Shown here piece by piece: positions 17,083 through 24,617 of a stretch of DNA of 64,000 nucleotides. The notes beneath the pieces are model-generated. The model did not search any database. It was not told the origin of the DNA and saw only the letters and a list, made by a program, of their open reading frames with translations. Numbering within the stretch: the stretch's first letter is position 1; each line of letters begins with the position of its first letter. The stretch is from Phenylobacterium sp. (GTDB taxonomy: Bacteria; Pseudomonadota; Alphaproteobacteria; Caulobacterales; Caulobacteraceae). The stretch is from assembly GCF_013911965.1 (NCBI RefSeq), contig NZ_JACESE010000013.1, positions 57,566-121,565 of the forward strand. Direction: 5' to 3'. Both the position numbers and the translations under genes were made by a program.

Positions 17083-18390
17083 CTACAGAATGTACCGTGA
17101 CGGGTCCGTATTGGCCGACAGCTCGCCCAGCCGCTCGCGGACATAGTCGGCGTCGACGGTGAGCGTCTCGCCGGAGCGGTCGGCGGCGGTGAAGCTGATG
17201 TCCTCCAGCACCTTCTCCATCACCGTCTGGAGCCGGCGGGCGCCGATATTCTCCACCGAGCCGTTCACCGCCACGGCGGAATCGGCGAGCGCGTCGATGG
17301 CCTCTTCGGTGAAGGTCAGCGTCACGCCCTCGGTCTCCAGCAGGGCCTGGTTCTGGCGGATCAGATTGGCCTCCGGCTCGGTGAGGATGCGGCGCATGTC
17401 GTCGCGGGTCAGCGCCTTCAGCTCGACGCGGATGGGCAGGCGGCCCTGCAGCTCGGGCAGAAGGTCCGAGGGCTTGGCCACGTGGAAGGCGCCCGAGGCG
17501 ATGAACAGGATGTGGTCGGTCTTCACCGGTCCGTGCTTGGTGGCCACGGTCGTGCCCTCGATCAGGGGCAGCAGGTCGCGCTGCACGCCCTCGCGGGACA
17601 CGTCCGCGCCGGCGCGGTCGGAGCGGCTGGCCACCTTGTCGATCTCGTCGAGGAAGACGATGCCCTCGTTCTCGGCCAGCTCCAGGGCCTCCTGGGTCAG
17701 GGCCTCCTGGTCGAGCAGCTTGTCGCTCTCCTCGGCGATGAGCGGGGCCCAGGCCCCGGCGACGGTGGTCTTGTGGGTCTTGGTGCGGCCCTGGCCGAAG
17801 GCCTTGCCCATGAGGTCGGAGATGTTCATCACCCCCATCGAGGCGCCGGGCTGACCGGGCACGTCGAACAGCGGCATGCCGCCGCCGGTGTCGGCGAGCG
17901 TCAGCTCCACCTCCTTGTCGTCCAGTTCGTTCGCGCGCAGCTTCTTGCGGAAGCTCTCCCGCGCGGCCGTGGAGCCGGGGCCGGTCAGGGCGTCCAGCAG
18001 CCGCTCCTCGGCGGCGGCCTCGGCCTGGGCGCGGACGGCGGCGCGGCGCTTGTCGCGCACCATGGCGATGGCGCTCTCCACCAGGTCGCGGACGATCTGG
18101 TCGACGTCGCGGCCCACATAGCCCACCTCGGTGAACTTGGTGGCCTCCACCTTGAGGAAGGGGGCATTGGCCAGCCTCGCCAGCCGCCGGGCGATCTCGG
18201 TCTTGCCGACGCCGGTGGGCCCGATCATCAGGATGTTCTTGGGCGTCACCTCGTCGCGCAGCGCCTCGGGCACGCGGCGGCGGCGCCAGCGGTTGCGCAG
18301 GGCCACGGCCACGGCCTTCTTGGCCTCCTTGTGGCCGACGATGAAGCGGTCGAGTTCGGAAACGATCTCGCGGGGGGAAAACTCGGTCAT
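17083..18390 (-). CDS. hslU: HslUV protease ATPase subunit HslU
   Basis: 435-residue AAA+ unfoldase (ClpY) feeding substrates into Hsl[18 protein letters not shown] opens the protein, Walker A is GPTGVGKTE, the pore motif GYVGRDV follows, an I-domain region spans about 110-240, and Walker B is [10 protein letters not shown]. It ends with the conserved SRYIL, whose C terminus docks into HslV. It lies 36 nt after hslV in the same operon. Confidence 0.97.
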   Translation of the reverse strand: MTEFSPREIVSELDRFIVGHKEAKKAVAVALRNRWRRRRVPEALRDEVTPKNILMIGPTGVGKTEIARRLARLANAPFLKVEATKFTEVGYVGRDVDQIVRDLVESAIAMVRDKRRAAVRAQAEAAAEERLLDALTGPGSTAARESFRKKLRANELDDKEVELTLADTGGGMPLFDVPGQPGASMGVMNISDLMGKAFGQGRTKTHKTTVAGAWAPLIAEESDKLLDQEALTQEALELAENEGIVFLDEIDKVASRSDRAGADVSREGVQRDLLPLIEGTTVATKHGPVKTDHILFIASGAFHVAKPSDLLPELQGRLPIRVELKALTRDDMRRILTEPEANLIRQNQALLETEGVTLTFTEEAIDALADSAVAVNGSVENIGARRLQTVMEKVLEDISFTAADRSGETLTVDADYVRERLGELSANTDPSRYIL

Positions 18391-18426
18391 GGGGTCCGTT
18401 CTTCGGAACGGCGGGACGGGAAGCCT

Positions 18427-18978
18427 CTAAAGGCTCTCAACCGTCAGCTCGCCATTGGTGTAGACGCAGATCTTGGCGGCGATGGCCATGGCCTTGCGGG
18501 CGACCTCTTCGGCGCTGAGGCCTGAGTCCATCAGCGCCATGCCGGCGGCCAGCGCATAGTTGCCGCCCGAGCCGATGGCGGCGACGCCGCTCTCCGGCTC
18601 CAGCACGTCGCCGACGCCGGTGACCGTGTAGATCGCCTCCTTGTCGGCCACCAGCAGCATGGCCTCCAGCCGGCGGAGATAGCGGTCGGTCCGCCAGTCC
18701 TTGGCCAGGTCCACGCAGGCCCGCGCCAGCTGTTCGGGATATTGTTCGAGCTTGGTCTCGAGCCGCTCGATCAGGGTGAAGGCGTCGGCCGTGGCGCCGG
18801 CGAAGCCGGCCAGGACGCGGCCGCCGGCGAGGGTGCGCACCTTGCGGGCGTTGCCCTTGACCACGGTCTGGCCCATGGAGACCTGACCGTCGCCGGCGAT
18901 CACCGTCTTGCCGTCCTTGCGGACCGCCAGGATGGTCGTGCCGTGCCAGTCGGGGAAGTTGGAAGAGGTCTGCGACAT
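18427..18978 (-). CDS. hslV: HslUV protease peptidase subunit HslV
   Basis: 183-residue threonine protease (ClpQ). A 13-residue leader precedes the Gly-Thr processing site [12 protein letters not shown], so Thr14 becomes the catalytic N-terminal nucleophile. [11 protein letters not shown] and the [16 protein letters not shown] segment are typical. The start at 18978 (MSQTSSN) is chosen over 19020, which would add 14 residues and overlap the divergent gene. First gene of hslVU; the spacer to hslU holds a small CCGTTC/GAACGG hairpin at 18396-18411. Confidence 0.96.
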   Translation of the reverse strand: MSQTSSNFPDWHGTTILAVRKDGKTVIAGDGQVSMGQTVVKGNARKVRTLAGGRVLAGFAGATADAFTLIERLETKLEQYPEQLARACVDLAKDWRTDRYLRRLEAMLLVADKEAIYTVTGVGDVLEPESGVAAIGSGGNYALAAGMALMDSGLSAEEVARKAMAIAAKICVYTNGELTVESL

Positions 18979-19018
18979 CCGCCGGGATGTGGCGACCGCC
19001 GCAAGGGAGGTCAAGCGC

Positions 19019-19762
19019 ATGCTCTTCTCCGAGGCCGAGGTCGAACGCTACGCCCGCCACCTGGTCCTGCGCGAGATCGGAGGCCCGGGTCAGCAGAGGC
19101 TGAAGGCGACCAAGGTCCTGATCGTCGGCGCCGGCGGCCTGGGCGCGCCCGCCAGCCTGTATCTCGCCGCCGCCGGCGTGGGCGAGATCGTGCTGGTGGA
19201 CCCCGACGCGGCCGACCTCTCCAACCTGCAGCGCCAGGTCCTCTTCCGCGGCGCCGATATCGGAACGCCAAAGGTGGAGGCCGCCGCCGCCCACCTCACA
19301 GCCCTGAACCCGCATGTGAAGATCACGCCGGTGGAAGCGCGGCTGGACGCCGCCAACGCCGCCGAGCTCGTCGCAGGCGTCGACCTGGTGCTGGACGGCA
19401 CCGACGATTTCGCCACTCGGTTTGCGGTGAACGCCGCCTGCGTGGCGCATGGCAAGACGCTGGTCTCCGGCGCCATCGGCCGCTGGACGGGCCAGGTCGG
19501 CGTCTTCTCCGGCCGCCCCTGCTACCAGTGCCTGGTCCCCGAAATCCCCCCCGACGCCGAGACCTGCGCCGCCGTCGGCGTGGTCGGCGCGCTGGCCGGC
19601 GTCATCGGCTCGATGATGGCGCTGGAAGCGGTGAAGGTGCTCACCGGGGCGGGAGAGCCGCTGGCGGGGCGGCTACTGATCTACGACGGCCTGGCGGCGG
19701 AAACCCGGACGGTGCGGATTGGGGCTGATCCGGGATGTCCGGTGTGTGGAGCACGACCGTAG
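19019..19762 (+). CDS. moeB: MoeB/ThiF-type adenylyltransferase
   Basis: 247-residue E1-like enzyme that adenylates the C-terminal Gly-Gly of a small sulfur carrier (MoaD or ThiS). The ATP site GAGGLGAPA near residue 41, the DLSNLQRQ motif, GTDDFATR and two zinc-binding CxxC pairs (CYQC, CPVC) are visible. The C-terminal rhodanese domain found in MoeZ-type proteins is absent. Start 19019 has an ideal GGGAGG site. MoeB and ThiF cannot be separated safely; no mo or thi genes are adjacent. Confidence 0.86.
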   Translation: MLFSEAEVERYARHLVLREIGGPGQQRLKATKVLIVGAGGLGAPASLYLAAAGVGEIVLVDPDAADLSNLQRQVLFRGADIGTPKVEAAAAHLTALNPHVKITPVEARLDAANAAELVAGVDLVLDGTDDFATRFAVNAACVAHGKTLVSGAIGRWTGQVGVFSGRPCYQCLVPEIPPDAETCAAVGVVGALAGVIGSMMALEAVKVLTGAGEPLAGRLLIYDGLAAETRTVRIGADPGCPVCGARP

Positions 19763-19900
19763 GTTGCGATCCGATTCGGGAGGCACCCTCGAAAATAGGT
19801 GACGAATTGACTTAGGAAGGCAAGCGCCTAACTTCGCGGGCGCCAGCCAGGAGCGGGTTTGCGCCAGCGAGCCCCAGCGTGAGCCCTGGTTGGCCCACCC

Positions 19901-20680
19901 TCAAGGCCATATCTTTGCTCGAAACCGCGTGATCTGTCTGACGTCGCGATAGACATCAAGCGTGGCGGATTCTGCTCGTGTGCAGTTCGCTTTGAGCCAC
20001 TGCGGCCAGGTCGGCTTCGGATCGGGAATGGCGTTGTAGGCGTCCGCCTTGGCCTCGCTGAGGCGGTGGCCCTTCAAAAAAAAGAACGTCAGTAAATCGC
20101 AGCCCTGTATAATGCGGTTGTTGTGAGACTGAACAAAGTGGACAGAATCGACGATGTTCTCCACAGGCAAGCGTCGATAACCCCAAGTCGTATAGTGCGC
20201 CTTAAAGAGGGCAAAGTCATCAATAAGATCTTGTGCCACTTCTTGATTTTCGTCAGCGACGATTAGGCCGAGAGCTCCTCGATGCTTTAGCCAAGGCTGC
20301 AATCCCTCAACCACGAGCTGGAATGCGATTCGGTGGGGGTGGTCGCCAGCCTGGCTCTTCAGCTTGTTGACGCCAGCATATCCAAACGCAGACGCGTGCG
20401 CGGCTATTGCGCTGATCGCGTCTTTTGCGGCAGCGATGCGTACCGGCGGAGGAAAATCGCGGAACACGCCGTTGCCGCTGTAGAGATCGGCACCATGTAG
20501 CTCGAAACGCCGCTGCGTTGCTGCCTCGCCAAAGTGCCTCACCGCTATGGCGGCAATATCGTCCTCAAGTGGACGCACCCGCACATCCTCCACGATGAGA
20601 CAGCCAATTAAATGGATCGGCTGATCCGGGTCGGCGCGCGTGCCGGTGTTTCCGGACTCATCCATGTAAGCGAGGAACAA
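19901..20680 (-). CDS. DUF3800 domain protein (RNase H-like fold predicted)
   Basis: 259-residue protein beginning with the DUF3800 signature FLAYMDESGNTG. Three acidic positions typical of an RNase H-like arrangement are visible: MDESGN near the start, LIVADENQ in the middle and IQGCDLLTFF near the end. The proposed start is a TTG at 20678-20680 because the signature follows at once; an ATG at 20665 is the alternative. The longer open frame overlaps the neighbouring GFA gene. Base composition is clearly AT-richer than the flanking genes, and a run of eight A (T on the coding strand) lies at about 20076. It was probably acquired horizontally; function is unknown. Confidence 0.75.
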   Translation of the reverse strand: MFLAYMDESGNTGTRADPDQPIHLIGCLIVEDVRVRPLEDDIAAIAVRHFGEAATQRRFELHGADLYSGNGVFRDFPPPVRIAAAKDAISAIAAHASAFGYAGVNKLKSQAGDHPHRIAFQLVVEGLQPWLKHRGALGLIVADENQEVAQDLIDDFALFKAHYTTWGYRRLPVENIVDSVHFVQSHNNRIIQGCDLLTFFFLKGHRLSEAKADAYNAIPDPKPTWPQWLKANCTRAESATLDVYRDVRQITRFRAKIWP

Positions 20681-20778
20681 AGCTGGCCTGCGTCTGCGTA
20701 GTTGGCGAGATATAGTTGATTGGAAGGGGCGCGGACGCGCCGATCTAGCGATCAAACGGGAGCTGAAGCCACACAGCC

Positions 20779-21180
20779 TCAGCGCTGAGAAAGCCCCTCC
20801 GGAAACTCCGGGTGAACCTCCGCAGGATCGTACCAGCTCGCGCCGTCGGATCGCCAGATGTGCCACTGGCGCTCGGCCGTGACAGGGGTGTCGAGGCATC
20901 CGAGCCGGAGCATCAGGTTCGGCTGGCCCACGCGTTCGGCGACGAGCTGCGAGCCGCAGCGCGAACAGAAGCGCCTCAGCTTGCCGAGGGAGGTTTCATA
21001 GGCCCGCAGCAGGTCCTCGCCCCGGGTCCAGCGGAACCGGTCGCGCGGGGCGGCGGCGATACTGGAGAAGGCGGCGCCATGGGTCTTGCGACAGGTCTCG
21101 CAGTGGCAGTGGGCGATGCCCTCGATCGTCCCATCGACCTCATAGGCCACCCCGCCGCATGTGCAGCTACCCGTCAGCAT
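20779..21180 (-). CDS. GFA-family zinc protein
   Basis: 133-residue member of the glutathione-dependent formaldehyde-activating (Gfa/CENP-V) fold. The zinc ligands are in CTCGG at the N terminus, CHCETCRKTHG and CSRCGSQL. Most members are not proven formaldehyde enzymes, so only the fold is assigned. Start 21180 (MLTGSC) is chosen because the preceding 25 residues of the open frame are nonconserved and basic. It lies between the AT-rich DUF3800 gene and the ohrR-type regulator, on the same strand as both. Confidence 0.82.
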   Translation of the reverse strand: MLTGSCTCGGVAYEVDGTIEGIAHCHCETCRKTHGAAFSSIAAAPRDRFRWTRGEDLLRAYETSLGKLRRFCSRCGSQLVAERVGQPNLMLRLGCLDTPVTAERQWHIWRSDGASWYDPAEVHPEFPEGLSQR

Positions 21181-21279
21181 GGCGCGTGGCCTCCGCTTGT
21201 GTGTCCCCAGGGGCGAGCAGGTGCGTACGGTCCCGCGCTTTGGGGCTGTCCGCAAGGTTTCGCGCCGGCGGGCGCCGCC

Positions 21280-21702
21280 TCAGCCCTGGTTGATCTGTTC
21301 CCGCAGGGCCTGGATCTGCTTGTTCAACGCCTCCAGCTGTTGGCCGGACATCCCGGACCGCGCCATCAGATGGTCGCCCAGGCAGTCGCATCGTTCGAGC
21401 AGGGCGCGGCCCGAGGCGGTCAGCCTCACCTCCACCCGCCGTTCGTCTTCAAGGCTGCGCGTGCGCGTCACCAGGCCCGCCGATTCGAGGCGCTTCACCA
21501 GGGGCGTCACCGTGCTGGACTCCAGATCCAGACGTGCGGCCACGCCCCCGATGGTCAGGCCGTCGGCCTCCCCCAGCACGCTCAGCACCAGGTACTGCGG
21601 ATAGGTCAGCCCCAGCTCGTCGAGCAGGGGCTTGTAGGCCCGGGTGACCGCCATGCTCGTGGCGTACAATGTGAAGCAGATCTGTTGGTCCAACGGGCGC
21701 AC
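21280..21702 (-). CDS. ohrR: OhrR-type MarR-family organic peroxide sensor
   Basis: 140-residue repressor that aligns by eye with Bacillus OhrR: LDQQICFTLYATS holds the reactive Cys (Cys9), and YKPLLDELGLTYPQYLVLSVL keeps the tyrosines that bond to the oxidised Cys. The winged helix follows (LESSTVTPLVKRLESAGLV, then SLEDERRVEVRLT). The GTG at 21702 is chosen because AGAGGGAG lies about 10 nt upstream; the open frame runs further 5' but across the operator region. It is divergent from a Tat-exported hydrolase, not from ohr. Confidence 0.85.
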   Translation of the reverse strand: MRPLDQQICFTLYATSMAVTRAYKPLLDELGLTYPQYLVLSVLGEADGLTIGGVAARLDLESSTVTPLVKRLESAGLVTRTRSLEDERRVEVRLTASGRALLERCDCLGDHLMARSGMSGQQLEALNKQIQALREQINQG

Positions 21703-21732
21703 GTCGCCTGACTCCCTCTGTCGCAAAACCGT

Positions 21733-21761
21733 CTTATCACGAAAAAAGATGTCGCGATAAG
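21733..21761. promoter_or_regulatory. operator-like inverted repeat upstream of ohrR
   Basis: CTTATCACGA (21733-21742) and TCGCGATAAG (21752-21761) form an inverted repeat with 9 of 10 paired positions and a 9-nt A-rich spacer. It shares TCGCGATAA with the second site at 21803-21814. It is a likely binding site for the adjacent MarR-family protein; this is inferred from position and symmetry. Confidence 0.55.
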
Positions 21762-21802
21762 AAATATCTGGACAAGGCGAAATGACGCAGCTAGACGGTT
21801 CG

Positions 21803-21814
21803 TTATCGCGATAA
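21803..21814. promoter_or_regulatory. perfect palindrome TTATCGCGATAA in the divergent promoter region
   Basis: A perfect 12-bp palindrome 31 nt before the hydrolase ATG and about 42 nt from the first operator-like site. Both share TCGCGATAA, so a single regulator may control both divergent genes. Confidence 0.6.
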
Positions 21815-21844
21815 TCGTTGTCGCACACACAAATGGAGACGACC

Positions 21845-22813
21845 ATGACTGCGTCCAACCAAGCTTCCCGCCGCGGCGTCATGGCCGCCGGCCTCGGACT
21901 CGCGGCGATCTCGGCCGCTTCTGCCGGACAGGCCGCCGAGCCTGCGCCGTCGCAGACCGGCCGCGGCGCCGACCGGACCGAGAGCGGCTTCGTGACCACG
22001 AAGGACGGGGTGCAGATCTTCTACAAGGACTGGGGTCCGAAGAACGCGCAGCCGATCGTCTTCCATCACGGCTGGCCCCTGTCGTCCGACGACTGGGACG
22101 CCCAGATGATGTTCTTCCGGCTGCAGGGTTACCGGGTGATCGCGCACGACCGGCGCGGCCATGGCCGATCGACCCAGACCGACAGCGGCAACGAGATGGA
22201 CACCTACGCCGCCGACGTGATCGCCCTGGCCGACGCCCTGGACCTGAAGAACGCCATTCATGTCGGCCACTCCACCGGCGGCGGCGAGGTCGCCCGCTAC
22301 GTCGCGCGCGCCAAGCCGGGCCGGGTCGCAAAGGCCGTGCTGATCGGCGCCGTGCCGCCGATCATGCTGAAGACGCCGGCCAATCCGAACGGCCTGCCGA
22401 TGGAGCTGTTCGACGGCTTCCGCGCCTCCCTGGCGGCGAACCGGGCCCAGTTCTTCCGTGACATTCCCGAGGGTCCGTTCTTCGGCTTCAATCGCCCGGG
22501 CGCCAAGGTCAGCCAGGGCCTGATCGACAACTGGTGGCGCCAGGGCATGGCCGGCGGCGCCAAGGCCCACTACGACTGCATCAAGGCCTTCTCGGAGACC
22601 GACTTCACCGAGGATCTCCGGCAGATCGATGTTCCGGTGCTGATCATGCACGGCGAAGACGACCAGCTCGTCCCGATCGCCAACAGCGCCCATCTGGCCA
22701 TCGAGCTGGTCCGGCAGGGGACCCTGAAGACCTATCCCGGCCTGCCCCACGGCATGGCGCAGACCCATCCGGACCTGATCAACGCCGACCTGCTGGCCTT
22801 CTTCAAGGCTTAG
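21845..22813 (+). CDS. Tat-exported alpha/beta hydrolase (non-heme peroxidase / esterase family)
   Basis: 322-residue hydrolase with a twin-arginine signal ([21 protein letters not shown], cleavage probably after AAA/GQAA), so it acts in the periplasm. The mature domain has the family's [12 protein letters not shown] oxyanion region, [10 protein letters not shown], the nucleophile GHSTGGGE, the acid in MHGEDDQ and the His in GLPHGMAQ. The closest type is the cofactor-free haloperoxidase/arylesterase group. Start 21845 has GGAG 6 nt upstream. It is divergent from the ohrR-type regulator and shares operator-like sites with it. Confidence 0.88.
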   Translation: MTASNQASRRGVMAAGLGLAAISAASAGQAAEPAPSQTGRGADRTESGFVTTKDGVQIFYKDWGPKNAQPIVFHHGWPLSSDDWDAQMMFFRLQGYRVIAHDRRGHGRSTQTDSGNEMDTYAADVIALADALDLKNAIHVGHSTGGGEVARYVARAKPGRVAKAVLIGAVPPIMLKTPANPNGLPMELFDGFRASLAANRAQFFRDIPEGPFFGFNRPGAKVSQGLIDNWWRQGMAGGAKAHYDCIKAFSETDFTEDLRQIDVPVLIMHGEDDQLVPIANSAHLAIELVRQGTLKTYPGLPHGMAQTHPDLINADLLAFFKA

Positions 22814-22823
22814 GGCTTTGCGG

Positions 22824-22852
22824 AGCGAGCGCCCCTCGATGCGGCGCTCGCT
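22824..22852. terminator. hairpin between convergent genes
   Basis: AGCGAGCGCC (22824-22833) pairs perfectly with GGCGCTCGCT (22843-22852) over a 9-nt loop, between the convergent hydrolase and kinase genes. There is no real U-tract, so its use as a terminator is a guess. Confidence 0.45.
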
Positions 22853-22876
22853 TCTGGCCGCCGGGCGACGGCGGCC

Positions 22877-24439
22877 TCAGTGCGGCGCATGGAACTCGAC
22901 GTAGAGCCCCCCGACCGCCCACTCCATGTGAACCTCCGTCCCCAACTGCTGCCCCAGGCGGGCGATCAGGCGGGAGCCGAAGCCGCGGGCGGTGGGGGGC
23001 TGCACCGGCGGGCCGCCGGTTTCGCGCCATTCGAAGGCCAGGCCCTCCGGCGTGGATCGCCAGGTCAGCGACACCCGACCGCTCTCGCGGCTCAGGGCGC
23101 CGTACTTGGCGGCGTTGGTGGCCAGTTCGTGGATGATCATGCCGAGCGGCTGCACCTGATCGGGCTTCAGCGTGTGGGCCGGACCCTCCAGGCGGTAGGC
23201 CTCGGAAGGCGCGATCGCCGACAGTTCCTTGGCCAGCACGTCGGCGACGGCCGCGCCTTCCCAGTTCCGGGCCGCGAGCGAGCCCTGGGCGCGGGCGAGC
23301 GAACTGACGCGTCCGAGCAGGGTCTCGCGATAGGCGGGCAGATCCGGCGCCTTGGTGAGGGTCACCAGCGACTGCACGATGGCCAGCACGTTGCGGGCGC
23401 GGTGATCGACCTCGCGCATCAGGAGCTCGCGCGCCTGCTCGGTGCGCTTCTGCTCGGTGATGTCCCGCACCTCGATGATGGTGCCGATGGTGCGCGAGTC
23501 GTCGTCGCGCATCGGACTGGCCGTGAAGGCGACAGGATAGAAGTGGCCGTCCTTGTGGACGAACACCTCCTCGCCCTGCTCCTGGCTGTTCTCCGGAAAC
23601 GCCCGGTCGATGGGGCAGTCCTGCAGCGGAAACGGCGTCCCGTCCGGATGGGTGTGGTGGATGACGTCGTGCAGCGGGCGGCCCAGCGTCTCCTCGAACC
23701 GGTAGCCGGTCAGCCGTTCGGCGGCGGCGTTCATGTAGGCGCAGTGCTGGCGCTCATCCATCAGGATGATGGCCACAGTGGCGTTGTCGAGCACGGCGTT
23801 CAGCCGCCGCTCGCTCTCGCGCAGGGCGCTCGCCGTGCGCAGCCGGTCATAGGCCATGGCGAGATAGTGGGTGACGGTGTGCAGCAGATGCAGCTCGTCA
23901 TCTGTGAACCGGTCGGCGCCGCGCCGCCCAAAGCCGAGCGTGCCCAGCAGGCGCCCGCTGGCCACCATGGGCGTGCAGGCATAGCAGTTCAGTCCCACCG
24001 ACTTCAGGAAGCCGACGGTCGGATCGTCGGAGGCCTGGATGGCGGTGGCGTGGCGGGGCGAGCGGGTCGCGGCGACCTCGCCGCACACGGTGCCGGTGAG
24101 TCCGAGGCGCGCGCCGGTCAGCTCCGCCGCTGGGTCAAGGCCGCGGGAGCTTTCCAGGAGGAGGTCGCCGTCCTGCGTCAGGGTGTAGTTCAGATAGGCG
24201 TCGAGGCTGAGCGCCTCGCGCAGGGTGTCGAAGAGCTCGGCCGCGCCCCGCCGGATGTCCTCGGCGGCCAGCAGCTGCTCGGCCGAGGCGCTCAGGAGCT
24301 GCAGATAGCTGGGGGAAACCTGGGACACGCCATCCCTCGACCGCAGGCTCATGCCCCGAAGCCCCGCGATGTCACGCCCGAAGCGGGATGAGAAGCCTCG
24401 CGCGACATCCACCGCGTGCAAGCGACGCCTGGCATTCAA
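22877..24439 (-). CDS. HWE-family sensor histidine kinase (GAF-PAS)
   Basis: 520-residue soluble kinase. A GAF-type domain (about 45-195) precedes a PAS domain with a PAC tail (about 210-335, ending in IGTIIEVRDITEQKRTEQ). The HWE kinase core follows: H-box REVDHRARNVLAIVQSL, N-box HELATNAAKYGALS and the W-x-E signature in FEWRETGG. It has no transmembrane segment and no attached receiver, and no response regulator lies nearby. HWE kinases often signal in general stress or light responses. Start 24439 has GGGAGG 7 nt upstream. Confidence 0.92.
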   Translation of the reverse strand: MNARRRLHAVDVARGFSSRFGRDIAGLRGMSLRSRDGVSQVSPSYLQLLSASAEQLLAAEDIRRGAAELFDTLREALSLDAYLNYTLTQDGDLLLESSRGLDPAAELTGARLGLTGTVCGEVAATRSPRHATAIQASDDPTVGFLKSVGLNCYACTPMVASGRLLGTLGFGRRGADRFTDDELHLLHTVTHYLAMAYDRLRTASALRESERRLNAVLDNATVAIILMDERQHCAYMNAAAERLTGYRFEETLGRPLHDVIHHTHPDGTPFPLQDCPIDRAFPENSQEQGEEVFVHKDGHFYPVAFTASPMRDDDSRTIGTIIEVRDITEQKRTEQARELLMREVDHRARNVLAIVQSLVTLTKAPDLPAYRETLLGRVSSLARAQGSLAARNWEGAAVADVLAKELSAIAPSEAYRLEGPAHTLKPDQVQPLGMIIHELATNAAKYGALSRESGRVSLTWRSTPEGLAFEWRETGGPPVQPPTARGFGSRLIARLGQQLGTEVHMEWAVGGLYVEFHAPH

Positions 24440-24617
24440 CCCTCCCGTGAAACCAGAACCTCGTTACCACAAAGGCGGGAGACGGGAAGTGCGATAGTCG
24501 ACGTATAGGGCGGCTGCTTGCTCCCTCGCGCGCGGTCCGTCAGCACGTGGATTGGCCTGACGGGCGAAGGCTGAACGCCTATATGCTGTACCTCACCCTC
24601 CACAGCCCCCCGCACCC

